Source of the DNA: Bordetella pertussis 18323
GTDB taxonomy: Bacteria > Pseudomonadota > Gammaproteobacteria > Burkholderiales > Burkholderiaceae_B
Length of the DNA: 64,000 bases
Direction of reading: 5' to 3'
Assembly: GCF_000306945.1 (NCBI RefSeq)
Contig: NC_018518.1
Location: 3,906,001-3,970,000, forward strand
In this document: positions 53,215 through 62,820 of the stretch, piece by piece
Layout of the letters: each line of letters starts with the position of its first letter
How positions within the stretch are numbered: position 1 is the stretch's first letter
Notes under the pieces: generated by a model
Database searches by the model: none
Seen by the model: the letters and a program-made list of their open reading frames with translations, nothing else
What the model was told of the DNA's origin: nothing
Program-made: the position numbers and the translations under genes

Positions 53215-54183
53215 ATGCAGCCCCAATTGCCCACTTACGCCGACGTCGAGCAGGCGGCCGCCACGCTGGCTGGCGTGGCCCATCGCACGCCCGTGCTGAC
53301 CTCGGCCACCGCCGACGCCATGGCCGGCGCGCAGGTCTTTTTCAAGTGCGAGAACTTCCAGCGCATGGGGGCGTTCAAGTTCCGCGGCGGCTACAACGCC
53401 ATCGCCCGCCTGACGCCCGAACAGCGCCGCGCCGGCGTGGTGACATTTTCGTCGGGCAACCATGCCCAGGCCATCGCCCTGGCCGCGCGCCTGCAGGGCG
53501 TGCAGGCCACCATCATCATGCCGCAGGACGCGCCGGCGGCCAAGCGCGCGGCCACCGAGGGCTACGGCGGCCGGGTCGTCACCTACGACCGCTACAGCGA
53601 GGACCGCGAGGCCATCGCGCGCCGCTTGCACGAAGAAACCGGCGCCACGCTGATCCCGCCCTATGACCACGCCGACGTGATCGCCGGGCAGGGGACCGCC
53701 GCCAAGGAACTGTTCGACGAGGTCGGCGAACTCGACTTCCTGTTCGTGTGCCTGGGCGGCGGCGGACTGCTGGCGGGCTCGGCCCTGGCGGCGCGGGCCC
53801 TCAGCCCGGCCTGCCGCGTCTACGGCGTCGAGCCGGCGGCCGGCAACGACGGCCAGCAATCCTTGCGCAAGGGCGAGATCGTCACCATCGCCGCCCCCAA
53901 GTCGATCGCCGACGGCGCGGTCACGACGCACCTGGGCCGGCTGACCTTCGCCATCATCCAGCAGCAGGTGGCGGACATCCTGACCGTCAGCGATGCCGAA
54001 CTGGTGCAAAGCATGAGGTTCTTCGCCGAGCGCATGAAAATGGTGGTCGAACCCACCGGCTGCCTGGCCGCCACCGCCGCGTTGCGCAAACTCATCCCCG
54101 AGGCGGCCGGCAAGCGCGTCGGCGTCATCATCAGCGGCGGCAACGTCGACCTGCCGGTCTACGCGCGCCTGCTGGCCGACTGA
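53215..54183 (+). CDS. PLP-dependent threonine/serine dehydratase-like enzyme
   Basis: 322 aa fold-type II enzyme: [17 protein letters not shown] (PLP lysine in FKFRG), [16 protein letters not shown], and [18 protein letters not shown] (phosphate-binding GGGGL). It has no C-terminal ACT domain, so it is of the short TdcB/serine racemase type. Converts L-threonine or L-serine to a 2-oxo acid and ammonia, or hydroxyaspartate as in related enzymes. Monocistronic, with a start 15 nt after GAGGA. Confidence 0.88.
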   Translation: MQPQLPTYADVEQAAATLAGVAHRTPVLTSATADAMAGAQVFFKCENFQRMGAFKFRGGYNAIARLTPEQRRAGVVTFSSGNHAQAIALAARLQGVQATIIMPQDAPAAKRAATEGYGGRVVTYDRYSEDREAIARRLHEETGATLIPPYDHADVIAGQGTAAKELFDEVGELDFLFVCLGGGGLLAGSALAARALSPACRVYGVEPAAGNDGQQSLRKGEIVTIAAPKSIADGAVTTHLGRLTFAIIQQQVADILTVSDAELVQSMRFFAERMKMVVEPTGCLAATAALRKLIPEAAGKRVGVIISGGNVDLPVYARLLAD

Positions 54184-54256
54184 GCGCGCCCTTGCGGGCG
54201 CGCCCGGGGCAGGGCAGAATGGGCCGGTCGACAATGATGCTACAGGGGGCTGCGCG

Positions 54257-55168
54257 ATGCGTATCCTTGTCATCGGCGGAACCGGCTTCATCGGCCGTCA
54301 TCTGGTTGCGCGCCTGGCGGCGCAAGAGCACAAGGTCCTGGTGCCGACGCGCCGCTACAACAAGGGGCGGGACCTGCAGGTGCTGCCCACGGTCACCCTG
54401 ATCGAAGCGGACGTGCACGACGACGCCGAGCTGGACCGGCTCATGCACCGGTGCGATGCGGTCGTCAACCTGGTGGGCGTGCTGCATGGGGGCCGCGGAC
54501 GTCCCTACGGCGCCGGCTTCGCCCGCGCGCACGTGCTGTTGCCGGAGCGCATTGCCCAGGCCTGCGTGCGCAACGGCGTGGCGCGCATGTTGCACGTCAG
54601 CGCGTTGGGCGCCGACAGCGGCGGCCCCAGCATGTACCTGCGCTCCAAGGGCGACGGCGAGGCCGCCATCCAGCGCGTGTTCGGCGCCACGGGCGGCTGG
54701 ACGCTGTTCCGGCCCTCGGTGGTGTTCGGTCCCGACGACAACTTCACCCGGATGTTCGCGCGGCTGGCGCGCCTGTTCCCCGTCCTGCCGCTGGCCGGCG
54801 CGCGTTCGCGCATGCAGCCGGTCTATGTGGGCGACGTGGCCGACGCCATGATGGCGGCGCTGGCCAACGGCCATACGGCCGGCAAGATCTACGAGCTGTG
54901 CGGCCCGCAGGTCTACACCCTGGGTGAAATCGTGCGTTTGTGCGCGCTCTGGAGCGGCCACCCGCGGCCGGTATGCGAAATGCCGATGGCGCTGGGCCGG
55001 ATGCAGGCGCTGTTGTTCGAATGCCTGCCCGGCGATCCGCTGGTCTCGCGCGACAACCTGGATTCGCTCACGCGCGACAACGTGGCCAGCGGCGCCGCGC
55101 CCTCGGGGTTGGCCGCGCCGCCCGCCGCGCTGGAGGCGGTCGCGCCGGCCTACCTGGCGCGGCGCTAG
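54257..55168 (+). CDS. NAD(P)-binding epimerase/reductase, NDUFA9-like
   Basis: 303 aa extended SDR: MRILVIGGTGFIGRHLVARL (nucleotide-binding), AVVNLVGVLHGGRGRPYGAG, MLHVSALGADSGGPSMYLRSK and WTLFRPSVVFGPDDNFTRMF. These are typical of the complex I NDUFA9-type family in beta-proteobacteria, which lacks the YxxxK pair in the usual place (YLRSK is the nearest). May bind NAD(P)H or a ubiquinone-related substrate; role in bacteria unclear. Confidence 0.85.
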   Translation: MRILVIGGTGFIGRHLVARLAAQEHKVLVPTRRYNKGRDLQVLPTVTLIEADVHDDAELDRLMHRCDAVVNLVGVLHGGRGRPYGAGFARAHVLLPERIAQACVRNGVARMLHVSALGADSGGPSMYLRSKGDGEAAIQRVFGATGGWTLFRPSVVFGPDDNFTRMFARLARLFPVLPLAGARSRMQPVYVGDVADAMMAALANGHTAGKIYELCGPQVYTLGEIVRLCALWSGHPRPVCEMPMALGRMQALLFECLPGDPLVSRDNLDSLTRDNVASGAAPSGLAAPPAALEAVAPAYLARR

Positions 55169-55186
55169 GGGCGCGGCCCGCCGGTC

Positions 55187-55759
55187 CTAGCGGACCAGGG
55201 CCTTGAGCGCCAGGCGGATGCCTTCCGACACGTCCACCCCGTCGGGCAGCTTCTTGAGCGCCGCCTGGGATTCCTTGTCGGAGTAGCCCAGCGCCAGCAG
55301 CGCGTTGAGGATATCGCTCTGGTGGCCGCTGGCCGCGTGCGGGGTGGCGCCGATGTCCGCGCCCAGCTTGCCGCGCATCTCCAGCAGCAGGCGCTCCGCG
55401 GTCTTCTTGCCGATGCCCGGCACGCGCGTCAGGCGCCCGGTCTCCTGCAGCGTGATGGCCTGCGACAGCTCGGCCACCGAGAGCCCCGACAGGACCGCCA
55501 GCGCGGTGCGCGCGCCGATGCCGGTCACCTTGATCAGCTCGCGGAACGTGCTGCGCTCGGCGCTGCTGCCGAACCCGTACAGCAGCTGCGCATCCTCGCG
55601 CACCACCAGGTGGGTGAACAGGGTGACCCGCGCGCCGGTCTCGGGCAGCGCATACAGGGTGCTCATGGGGACATCGATTTCATAGCCCACTCCGTTGACG
55701 TCGACACAGACGACGGGCGGCGATTTCTCGATGAGGGTTCCGGTAATGCGTCCGATCAT
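55187..55759 (-). CDS. ruvA: Holliday junction DNA helicase subunit RuvA
   Basis: 190 aa: [20 protein letters not shown] (OB fold), [20 protein letters not shown] and [20 protein letters not shown] (two helix-hairpin-helix motifs), C-terminal RuvB-contact domain ([19 protein letters not shown]). Tetramer that holds the four-way junction for RuvB. Last gene of dusB-fis-purH-ruvC-ruvA. Confidence 0.97.
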
Positions 55760-55839
55760 GGGGTGACAGGCCAGGATGAGGGCGCCGCCACGGCGGCGGC
55801 GTTTGCCCGCATTCTATACGCAGCGCCGCCGCGCCGCGC

Positions 55840-56388
55840 TCAGCCGACCAGGCGGCCGTTGCGCAGGCGCGGGCGGCTGCCCAGTTGCGCGGCCGTGCCC
55901 AGGCGGTCCAGCTTGTCGTGCAGCGGGCCGACGTGGGCATGGCAAATGGCGCAGGCCAGCGCGTCGGCCGAATCGGGCGCGGGCGTGCCGTCCAGCGACA
56001 GCAGGCGCTGCACCATCATCTGCACCTGCTCCTTGGCCGCGCGGCCGGTGCCCATGACGGCTTTCTTGATCTGCAGCGCGGTGTACTCGTGCACGTCCAG
56101 CGCGCTGTCGGCCAGCGCGCACAGGGCCGCGCCGCGCGCCTGTCCCAGCAGCAGCGTGGAGGCCGGGTTGGTGTTGAGAAAGACGATTTCCAGCGCGGCG
56201 ACGTCGGGCCGGGTCTCGCGCGCGACTTCGCGCAGGTTGTCGAGGATGACCTTCAGGCGTTCGGGCAGCGCCAGCGCCGGCGGGACCACGATGGTCCCGC
56301 TGGCGACGTAGCGCAGGCGCATGCCCTCGGCATCGATGACGCCAAAGCCGGTGCGGCGCAGGCCGGGGTCGATGCCGAGTACGCGCAT
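55840..56388 (-). CDS. ruvC: Holliday junction resolvase RuvC
   Basis: 182 aa: [19 protein letters not shown] (Asp7), [20 protein letters not shown] (Glu at about 68), [17 protein letters not shown] (two further acidic residues): the four metal-binding residues of RuvC are present. The ATG overlaps the purH stop by 1 nt (TGATG). Cleaves Holliday junctions. The C-terminal tail is slightly longer than in E. coli RuvC (173 aa). Confidence 0.97.
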   Translation of the reverse strand: MRVLGIDPGLRRTGFGVIDAEGMRLRYVASGTIVVPPALALPERLKVILDNLREVARETRPDVAALEIVFLNTNPASTLLLGQARGAALCALADSALDVHEYTALQIKKAVMGTGRAAKEQVQMMVQRLLSLDGTPAPDSADALACAICHAHVGPLHDKLDRLGTAAQLGSRPRLRNGRLVG

Positions 56389-57977
56389 CAGTGGCGGAAG
56401 TGGCGCGTGCCGGTCAGGACCATGGCGATGCCATGCTCGTCCGCCGCCGCGATCACTTCGTCGTCGCGCACGCTGCCGCCGGGCTGGATGACGCAGGTCG
56501 CGCCCGCCGCCACCACCACGTCCAGGCCGTCGCGGAAGGGGAAGAAGGCGTCCGAGGCGACCGCCGAACCGCGCAGGGTCAGGCCCGCGTTCTCGGCCTT
56601 GATCGAGGCGATGCGGGCCGAGTCGATGCGGCTCATCTGGCCGGCGCCCACGCCCAGCGTCATGCCGCCGCCCACGAACACGATGGCGTTGGACTTGACG
56701 TACTTGGCGACCTTCCAGGCAAACGCCAGGTCGTTCATTTCCTGCTCGGTGGGCTGGCGCTTGCTGACCACTTTCAGCGCGTCGCGCGGCACGTTGTAGG
56801 CGTCCGGGCTCTGCACCAGCCAGCCGCCGCCCACGCGCTTGATGTCGAAGGCATTCTGGCCCGGGCCGGCCGGCACTTCCAGCACGCGTACGTTCTTCTT
56901 GGCCGCCAGGATGGCCAGCGCCGCGCCGTCGTAGGCGGGGGCCAGCAGCACTTCCAGGAACTGGCCGCTGACCGCTTCGGCGGTGGCGGCGTCGACCGGG
57001 CGGTTGAAGGCGATGATGCCGCCGAAGGCCGAGGTCGGGTCGGTCTTGAAGGCCTGCTGGTAGACGTGCAGCGTGCCGTCGCCGATCGCCACGCCGCACG
57101 GGTTGGCGTGCTTGACGATGACGCAGGCGGTGCTGTCGAAGCTGCGCACGCATTCCCAGGTCGCGTCCGCGTCGGCGATGTTGTTGTACGACAGCTCCTT
57201 GCCCTGCAGCTGGCGATAGTTGCCCAGCAGGCCCGCCGGACGCTGCGCGTCGACGTAGAACGCCGCGGTCTGGTGCGGGTTCTCGCCGTAGCGCAGCGCC
57301 TGCTCCTGGCGCACCTGGATGGTCAAGGTGCCCGGCCATTCGTTGCGCGCGGGCACCGCGTCCTGGGCCGGCGCGGCCTCGGCCAGGCTGGTCAGGTAGG
57401 CGGCGATGGCGCCGTCGTAGGCGGCGGTATGGCTGTAGACCTTGGCCGCCAGCTCCAGGCGCAGCGCGTACGAGGTGCTGCCGCCCTGGTCCATCTGGGC
57501 CAGCACGCGCGAGTAGTCGGCCGGATCGATCACGACCGTCACCCCGCCGGCGTCGGTGCCATGGTTCTTGGCGGCGGCGCGCAGCATGGCCGGGCCGCCG
57601 ATGTCGATGTTCTCGATGGCGTCGGCGAAGGTGCAGTCGGGCTTGGCCACGGTTTCGCGAAACGGATACAGGTTGACCACCAGCATATCGATGCGATCGA
57701 TGCCGCAGGCGGCGATCGTATCCATGTGCTCGGCGCTGTCGCGCCGCGCCAGCAGGCCGCCGTGGATCTTGGGATGCAGCGTCTTCACGCGGCCTTCCAG
57801 GATTTCCGGCGAACCGGTGTGCTGGGCGACCTCGGTGACGGCCAGGCCGGCTTCGGACAGCAGGCGGGCGGTTCCTCCGGTCGACAGCAGGCGCACGCCG
57901 CGAGCGGTCAGGGCGCGGGCGAATTCGACGATGCCGGTCTTGTCGGACACCGAGAGCAGGGCGGTTTCGATTTTCAT
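56388..57977 (-). CDS. purH: Bifunctional AICAR formyltransferase/IMP cyclohydrolase
   Basis: 529 aa. N-terminal IMP cyclohydrolase ([45 protein letters not shown]) and C-terminal formyltransferase ([30 protein letters not shown] with the catalytic Lys-His, [13 protein letters not shown]). Performs the last two steps of purine synthesis. Lies between fis and ruvC on one transcript; the TGA overlaps the ruvC ATG. Confidence 0.98.
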   Translation of the reverse strand: MKIETALLSVSDKTGIVEFARALTARGVRLLSTGGTARLLSEAGLAVTEVAQHTGSPEILEGRVKTLHPKIHGGLLARRDSAEHMDTIAACGIDRIDMLVVNLYPFRETVAKPDCTFADAIENIDIGGPAMLRAAAKNHGTDAGGVTVVIDPADYSRVLAQMDQGGSTSYALRLELAAKVYSHTAAYDGAIAAYLTSLAEAAPAQDAVPARNEWPGTLTIQVRQEQALRYGENPHQTAAFYVDAQRPAGLLGNYRQLQGKELSYNNIADADATWECVRSFDSTACVIVKHANPCGVAIGDGTLHVYQQAFKTDPTSAFGGIIAFNRPVDAATAEAVSGQFLEVLLAPAYDGAALAILAAKKNVRVLEVPAGPGQNAFDIKRVGGGWLVQSPDAYNVPRDALKVVSKRQPTEQEMNDLAFAWKVAKYVKSNAIVFVGGGMTLGVGAGQMSRIDSARIASIKAENAGLTLRGSAVASDAFFPFRDGLDVVVAAGATCVIQPGGSVRDDEVIAAADEHGIAMVLTGTRHFRH

Positions 57978-58046
57978 GTCAGCAGGCAGGTGGGGCGCCG
58001 CCGTCGCGGGCGAGCAGGGCGCGGGATACGGGAAAAGGGCGATGTT

Positions 58047-58286
58047 CTACGGCTGGATGTTGTGCGCCAGCAGCTTCTTGCGCAGGGTGTTGCGCGTGAT
58101 GCCGAGCATTTCCGATGCCCGCGACTGGTTGCCGCCGGAGCGTTCCAGGGCCACTTCGAGAACCGGGCGCTCCACGCAGCGCATCACCATGTCCCACATG
58201 TCGTGGGGCTCGGAATCGCCCAAGTCTTCGAAATAGCGCTCCAGGCTGGCGCGCACGCATTCTTCCAGGACATCTTTCTTGCTCAT
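58047..58286 (-). CDS. fis: DNA-binding protein Fis
   Basis: 79 aa. C-terminal helix-turn-helix NQSRASEMLGITRNTLRKKL, preceded by the dimer helices. Shorter than E. coli Fis (98 aa), as usual in beta-proteobacteria, and lacking most of the N-terminal beta-hairpin arms used for Hin/Gin stimulation. Directly downstream of dusB, as in enterobacteria. A nucleoid protein and global regulator. Confidence 0.95.
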   Translation of the reverse strand: MSKKDVLEECVRASLERYFEDLGDSEPHDMWDMVMRCVERPVLEVALERSGGNQSRASEMLGITRNTLRKKLLAHNIQP

Positions 58287-58326
58287 TTTGAGTGCAGAGT
58301 GTTTTTATGTTGGTGGTGACTGGCGG

Positions 58327-59358
58327 TCATGCCGCCAGCAGGGGTTGCGCCACAAAGGCCTGCTGGTCGCGGCCCTCGCGCAAAATGGTGTCGAACCAGT
58401 CGGCCACCGCGCGCCATTGCTCGCGCGTGTTGTCGATCTGGTTCATGCGGGCGCAGAACGCGGCTGCGCCCGGCAGGTCGTCCAGGTACCAGCCTATGTG
58501 CTTGCGCGCCGTGCGTACGCCGGTGTGTTCGCCATAGAAGCGGTAGTGGTCGTCTAGGTGTTCGAGCAGCAGGTCGCGCATCTCGCCGTACGACGGCGGC
58601 GCCAGCCTGGCGCCGGTGCGCAGGTAGTGGTCGATCTCCCGGAATATCCAGGGACGCCCCTGCGCGGCCCGGCCGATCATGACGGCGTCGGCGCCAGTGT
58701 AATCCAGGACCTGGCGCGCTTTCTCGGGCGAATCGATATCGCCGTTGGCGATAACGGGAATCTTCAGTTCGGCCTTGACGGCCCGTATCGTGTCGTACTC
58801 GGCCTGTCCGGTGTACAGGTCGGCGCGGGTGCGGCCATGCAGGGTCAGGGCGGCGATGCCCGCCTGTTCGGCCAGGCGGCCCACCCGCAAGGCGTTGCGG
58901 TGCTCGCGGTCCCAGCCGGTGCGGGTCTTGAGCGTCACCGGCACGCCCAGCGGCGCGCAGGCTGCCACCACGGCCTCCAGGATGCGGACGATCAGGTCTT
59001 CGTGGCGCAGCAGCGCCGAGCCGGACGCCACGTTGCACACCTTCTTGACCGGGCAGCCCATGTTGATGTCGATGATGCGGGCGCCCTTGGCGACATTGAA
59101 AGCGGCGGCTTCCGCCATCATCGTGGGGTCAGCGCCGGCGATCTGCACCGAAATCGGGTCTATCTCGCCCTCATGGTTCAAGCGGCGCGAGGTCTTGACG
59201 CTGTCCCACAGCCGCGGGTTGCTCGCGGCCATTTCCGAGACCGCATAGCCCGCCCCCAGCCGCTTGCAGAGCTGGCGGTAGGGACGATCCGTCACCCCGG
59301 CCATCGGGGCGACCAGAACGTTGTTGGGAAGGGACCAGGGACCGATGCGCATGCGCAC
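58327..59358 (-). CDS. dusB: tRNA-dihydrouridine synthase B
   Basis: 343 aa FMN TIM barrel: NNVLVAPMAGVTDRPYRQLC, DINMGCPVKKVCNVASGSAL (catalytic Cys in KKVCN), GWDREHRNALRVGRLAEQAG and ALTLHGRTRADLYTG, ADAVMIGRAAQGRPWIFREI. Reduces uridine in the tRNA D-loop, with NADPH. First gene of the cluster with fis; the dusB-fis pairing is conserved across proteobacteria. Confidence 0.96.
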   Translation of the reverse strand: MRMRIGPWSLPNNVLVAPMAGVTDRPYRQLCKRLGAGYAVSEMAASNPRLWDSVKTSRRLNHEGEIDPISVQIAGADPTMMAEAAAFNVAKGARIIDINMGCPVKKVCNVASGSALLRHEDLIVRILEAVVAACAPLGVPVTLKTRTGWDREHRNALRVGRLAEQAGIAALTLHGRTRADLYTGQAEYDTIRAVKAELKIPVIANGDIDSPEKARQVLDYTGADAVMIGRAAQGRPWIFREIDHYLRTGARLAPPSYGEMRDLLLEHLDDHYRFYGEHTGVRTARKHIGWYLDDLPGAAAFCARMNQIDNTREQWRAVADWFDTILREGRDQQAFVAQPLLAA

Positions 59359-59417
59359 ATTTTAACCGCCTTGCGTCCATCCCCATTTTTCCAGATCGCG
59401 CGGGCCCTGTTTCAGGG

Positions 59418-60596
59418 TCAGACCCTGAGGCCTTGCAACAGATGGCGAGCCAGCGGCGCGCGCAATGGCGCGGCGATGTCCAGCCCCAGCAGGGCCAGTC
59501 CGCAGGCGTGTTCGACCGGAGCCAGGCCGGTGGCGAAAATGCGCGGCATCAGGTCGGTCAGGCCGGCGGTCACCCAGCGGTCGGCCAGCCGGGCGCGGGC
59601 AAAGGTGGCCAGCAGGGGGGATGGGTCGGCCTGCGGGGCGGCCAGCCAGTCGGGCAGGGCGTGGGCCAGCTGCGCGGCGTCGCGCAGCCCCAGGTTGAGG
59701 CCCTGGCCGGCCACCGGGTGCAGCGTCTGGGCGGCGTTGCCTATCGTGGCGAGGCGGCCGTGCGCCTGCGCATGGCGCGCCTTGAGCTCCAGCGGGAAAA
59801 CGTGGCGCGGCGCCGCGCTGCGCAGGCGCCCCAGCCGGGTGCCGAACGCTTCGGTCAGTTCGCGCGAGAACGCCTCGTCATCCAGGCCGGCCAGCCGCCG
59901 GGCGCGCGGCGGCGCGCAACACCATACGACCGAGTAGGCCTCCGGCGTCTGGGGGTGCGGCAGCATGGCCAGAGGACCTTCGTTGGTAAAGCGCTCCCAG
60001 GCCCAGCCGGACCGCGGCAGCGTGGCGTGGGCGCTGGTCAATACCGCGTGCTGGGCATAGTCGCGCCGCACGTCGCTGCCCCCGGCGCCGTCGCACTGGA
60101 CGGCCAGCCGGCAATGCAGCGCGGCGTCGCCCTGGCGCACCGTCAGGCCTTCGCCATCCTGGCCGTCGACGCGGGCAGGCGGGCCGGACAAGACCGTAAC
60201 GCCGCAGTCCTGCACCGCCTGTTCCAGCTGCGCATGCAGGGCCGCGTAGGCGACCACATTGCCCAGTTGCGGCACGTCGAAATCCTCGCGGTCGATGACC
60301 GTGCGGCCGAGGCGGCCGCGCTGCGAAACGTGGATATGGCGGATCTCGGCGGCATGGGCCGGCCAGGCGCGCAGCGATTCCAGCAGCACCCGGCTGCCGT
60401 GGTTCAGCGCCAGCACGCGCGGGTCGGCCGCCGGGCCGAGCGTGCCCGCCGGCGTCGGGGGCAGGCCCGCGCCGCCTTGCAGCAGGGCGATGCGCTGCGG
60501 CTGCGGCTGCGGCGTCAGGCGCGCCAGCAGCAGGGCCAGCACGCGGCCGACCGGGCCGGCGCCCAGGATGGCGATATCGTAGGCGGGCAGAGTCAT
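59418..60596 (-). CDS. ubiH: UbiH/UbiF-type FAD-dependent hydroxylase of ubiquinone synthesis
   Basis: 392 aa. FAD-binding GAGPVGRVLALLLA at the N terminus, DGAGGSDVRRDYAQHAV, a DG-type motif in the middle, and the ubiquinone hydroxylase signature IGNAAQTLHPVAGQGLNLGL near residue 290. Adds a hydroxyl to the ubiquinone precursor ring. ATG 60596 (MTLPAYDIAILGAG) preferred over 60605 because it places the Rossmann strand near the N terminus. Which ring position cannot be told from the sequence, so ubiH is a family-level name. Confidence 0.85.
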   Translation of the reverse strand: MTLPAYDIAILGAGPVGRVLALLLARLTPQPQPQRIALLQGGAGLPPTPAGTLGPAADPRVLALNHGSRVLLESLRAWPAHAAEIRHIHVSQRGRLGRTVIDREDFDVPQLGNVVAYAALHAQLEQAVQDCGVTVLSGPPARVDGQDGEGLTVRQGDAALHCRLAVQCDGAGGSDVRRDYAQHAVLTSAHATLPRSGWAWERFTNEGPLAMLPHPQTPEAYSVVWCCAPPRARRLAGLDDEAFSRELTEAFGTRLGRLRSAAPRHVFPLELKARHAQAHGRLATIGNAAQTLHPVAGQGLNLGLRDAAQLAHALPDWLAAPQADPSPLLATFARARLADRWVTAGLTDLMPRIFATGLAPVEHACGLALLGLDIAAPLRAPLARHLLQGLRV

Positions 60597-60701
60597 GCAG
60601 CGCATTCTACCCGTTCCCTCCGGGGCTTCCCTTGGCCGCGCCAGCCCCTAAAATGCCCCTGTCCGGCACGCGCCGCTTTTCCGATTTCCTCACAATCCGA
60701 C

Positions 60702-61154
60702 ATGACGCAGGCACACCTTTCCGTTCCCGGCGCCGCCCGCCGGCCGCGCAGCAAGATCGCCCTGGGCCTGCTGGCCTGCGCATTGGGCTGGATCGGCGCG
60801 CACTGGTGGTATCTGGGGCGGCGCCGCGCCTGGATGGTCACCCTGGCGGCCATCCTGTGCCTGGCGGCCACCCAGTGGTTTCCGGTCTGGTACGACAACC
60901 CGGCGTTCTTCCTGCTGTTCATTCCCATGATCGACGGGTTCATCGAAGGGGTGGTGTTCAGCCTGATGCCCGACGAGAAATTCGATCGCCTGTACAACCC
61001 CGGGCTGGGGCAGGTCTCGCGCACCGGCTGGGGGCCGGTGCTGGTGGCAATATCCGGTGTGCTGGTGGGCGCCATCGCGTCGATGTTCGCCGTCGCGATG
61101 GTCGTGGTCTACACCTGGGTCGCCATGGGCTGGCTCGACGGCTACGTGTTCTAG
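60702..61154 (+). CDS. TM2/NINE-like small membrane protein (150 aa)
   Basis: Starts MTQAHLSVPGAARRPRSKIA. Three to four membrane segments; LLACALGWIGAHWWYLGRRR corresponds to the TM2-domain pattern (GxxGxHRFYLGR), and FIPMIDGFIEGVVFSLMPDEKFDRLYN follows. A conserved family in beta-proteobacteria with no known role. Divergent from ubiH, convergent with pepP. Confidence 0.75.
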   Translation: MTQAHLSVPGAARRPRSKIALGLLACALGWIGAHWWYLGRRRAWMVTLAAILCLAATQWFPVWYDNPAFFLLFIPMIDGFIEGVVFSLMPDEKFDRLYNPGLGQVSRTGWGPVLVAISGVLVGAIASMFAVAMVVVYTWVAMGWLDGYVF

Positions 61155-61163
61155 GGCGCGCCG

Positions 61164-62504
61164 CTATTCGCGCATCAGGGCTTCGATCTCGCGCGCCTGC
61201 ACCGGCACGCCGCGGGTGATGAGTTCGCAGCCTTCCTCGGTCACCAGGGCGTCGTCCTCGATCCGGATGCCGATATCCCAGAAGCGCGCCGGCACGTCGT
61301 CGGCCGCGCGCACGTAGATGCCCGGCTCCACCGTCAGCATCATGCCCGGCTCGAGCATGCGCCACGGGCGTTGCGCGCCGGCCGGCCCGGCGCCGCGGTA
61401 ATCGCCCACGTCATGCACGTCCAGGCCCAGCCAATGCCCGGTGCGATGCATGTAGAAGCGGCTGTAGGCGCCCGATTCCAGCACCCCGTCCAGCGATCCC
61501 GTCAACAGTTTTTCGTCCAGCATGCCCTGGGCCAGCACGCGTACCGCCGCTTCGTGTCCGTCGTTCCAGCTGCGGCCCGGGCCGGTGGCCGCCACGGCCG
61601 CCTCCTGGGCGTGCGCCACCAGGTCGTACAGCGCGCGCTGCGGTCCGCTGAACCGGCCGTTGACCGGGAAAGTGCGGGTAATGTCGGCGGCGTAGCTGTC
61701 GTATTCGCAACCGGCGTCGATCAGCACCAGGTCGCCGTCGCGCAGTTCGGCGTCGCCGGCGGGGTAGTGCAGCACGCAGGCATTGGCGCCGGCGGCCACG
61801 ATGCTGTTGTACGCCACCGATTGCGCGCCCTGGCGGCGGAATTCGTACAGCAGCTCGGCCTCCAGCTCATACTCGCGCATGCCGGGACGGGCCGCGCGCA
61901 TCGCGCGCTGGTGCGCGGCGGCCGAAATCTTGGCCGCGCGGCGCATGGCGGCGATCTCGGCGGCGTCCTTGACCAGCCGCATGCCGGCCAGGACGGGGGC
62001 GGGGTCGCGCAGCACGGCCGGCGCCAGGCGGCCGCTGCGGCCCTGCGCGCGCGCCGCGGCCAGCCAGCTGCGCACCCGCTCGTCGAGCGCCGCGCTGGCC
62101 GCCACGGGCGTCCACAGGGCGGGCTGGTCCAGCAGCAGGGCGGGCACCAGTTCGTCCAGCGTGCCGATCCCGTGGGCGTCGTCGAAACCGAAGCGCGCCG
62201 CGGCCGCCTCGGGGCCGAAGCGGAACCCTTCCCAGATCTCATGCTCGGGATGCTTGTCGCGGCAGAACAGCAGGGCGCGATCGGTGGCGCCGGCGACCAG
62301 CACCAGCCAGGCCTCGGGCTCGGTGAAGCCGGTCAGGTAGAAGAAATCGCTGTCGTGCCGGTACGGATACTCGGCGTCGCGATTGCGCAAGGCCTGCGGC
62401 GCGGTGGGCAGGATGGCGATGCCGCCGCCCGCGGCGCGCATGTGATCCATCAGGCGCCGGCGGCGCGCGGCAAACGGGGCGATGTCGTCGGGAGGCAGGC
62501 TCAT
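61164..62504 (-). CDS. pepP: Xaa-Pro aminopeptidase
   Basis: 446 aa. N-terminal AMP_N domain (AFAARRRRLMDHM, DSDFFYLTGFTEPEAWLVL), then the pita-bread metallopeptidase: LVLIDAGCEYDSYAADITRTF (two metal Asp), MHRTGHWLGLDVHDVG (metal His), LTVEPGIYV (Glu) and IRIEDDALVTEEG (Glu). Two divalent metals. Removes N-terminal residues preceding proline. Length matches E. coli PepP (441). Confidence 0.96.
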   Translation of the reverse strand: MSLPPDDIAPFAARRRRLMDHMRAAGGGIAILPTAPQALRNRDAEYPYRHDSDFFYLTGFTEPEAWLVLVAGATDRALLFCRDKHPEHEIWEGFRFGPEAAAARFGFDDAHGIGTLDELVPALLLDQPALWTPVAASAALDERVRSWLAAARAQGRSGRLAPAVLRDPAPVLAGMRLVKDAAEIAAMRRAAKISAAAHQRAMRAARPGMREYELEAELLYEFRRQGAQSVAYNSIVAAGANACVLHYPAGDAELRDGDLVLIDAGCEYDSYAADITRTFPVNGRFSGPQRALYDLVAHAQEAAVAATGPGRSWNDGHEAAVRVLAQGMLDEKLLTGSLDGVLESGAYSRFYMHRTGHWLGLDVHDVGDYRGAGPAGAQRPWRMLEPGMMLTVEPGIYVRAADDVPARFWDIGIRIEDDALVTEEGCELITRGVPVQAREIEALMRE

Positions 62505-62593
62505 TGCGTGGCGCGCTCGGATACGGGGCTTTTTACTTTACCGCGCCCGCGCGCCGGCCAGGCAGATTGCCTGCTACAATCCGCGCACTGTCA

Positions 62594-62744
62594 TTGGGGA
62601 GTAGCCATCTCTATCCCCGGATCCGTCTCCGAACAGAGGCCGGCTCCAGAGAGTCAGCGTCAACACACTTGGTGGTTTCGTACCCCATGGCGCTGACGGC
62701 CCGCACGCACGGATCATCCGCGCGCAGCAGCCCGGCGAGACCTT
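62594..62744 (+). ncRNA. yybP-ykoY (manganese-sensing) riboswitch
   Basis: The leader holds the class hallmarks in order: GGGGAGTAGCC (62597-62607), GTCAACACAC (62659-62668), CCCCATGGCGCTGACGGC region, and the closing GCGAGACCTTTG (62735-62746). The conserved GGGGAGUAG and GCxAGACCUUU strands flank the paired junction where Mn2+ binds. A -10 hexamer TACAAT is at 62575-62580, about 14 nt before the motif. The downstream GC-rich stretch to 62815 would form the expression platform before the exchanger ATG at 62821. Mn2+ should switch the exchanger on. Confidence 0.85.
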
Positions 62745-62820
62745 TGGCCGCGATGCGTTCACCCTGCCGGGCGAGCCGCGTCGTCGTGCCATTGGGATCT
62801 GCTCGTCCGGCCGCGTCATC

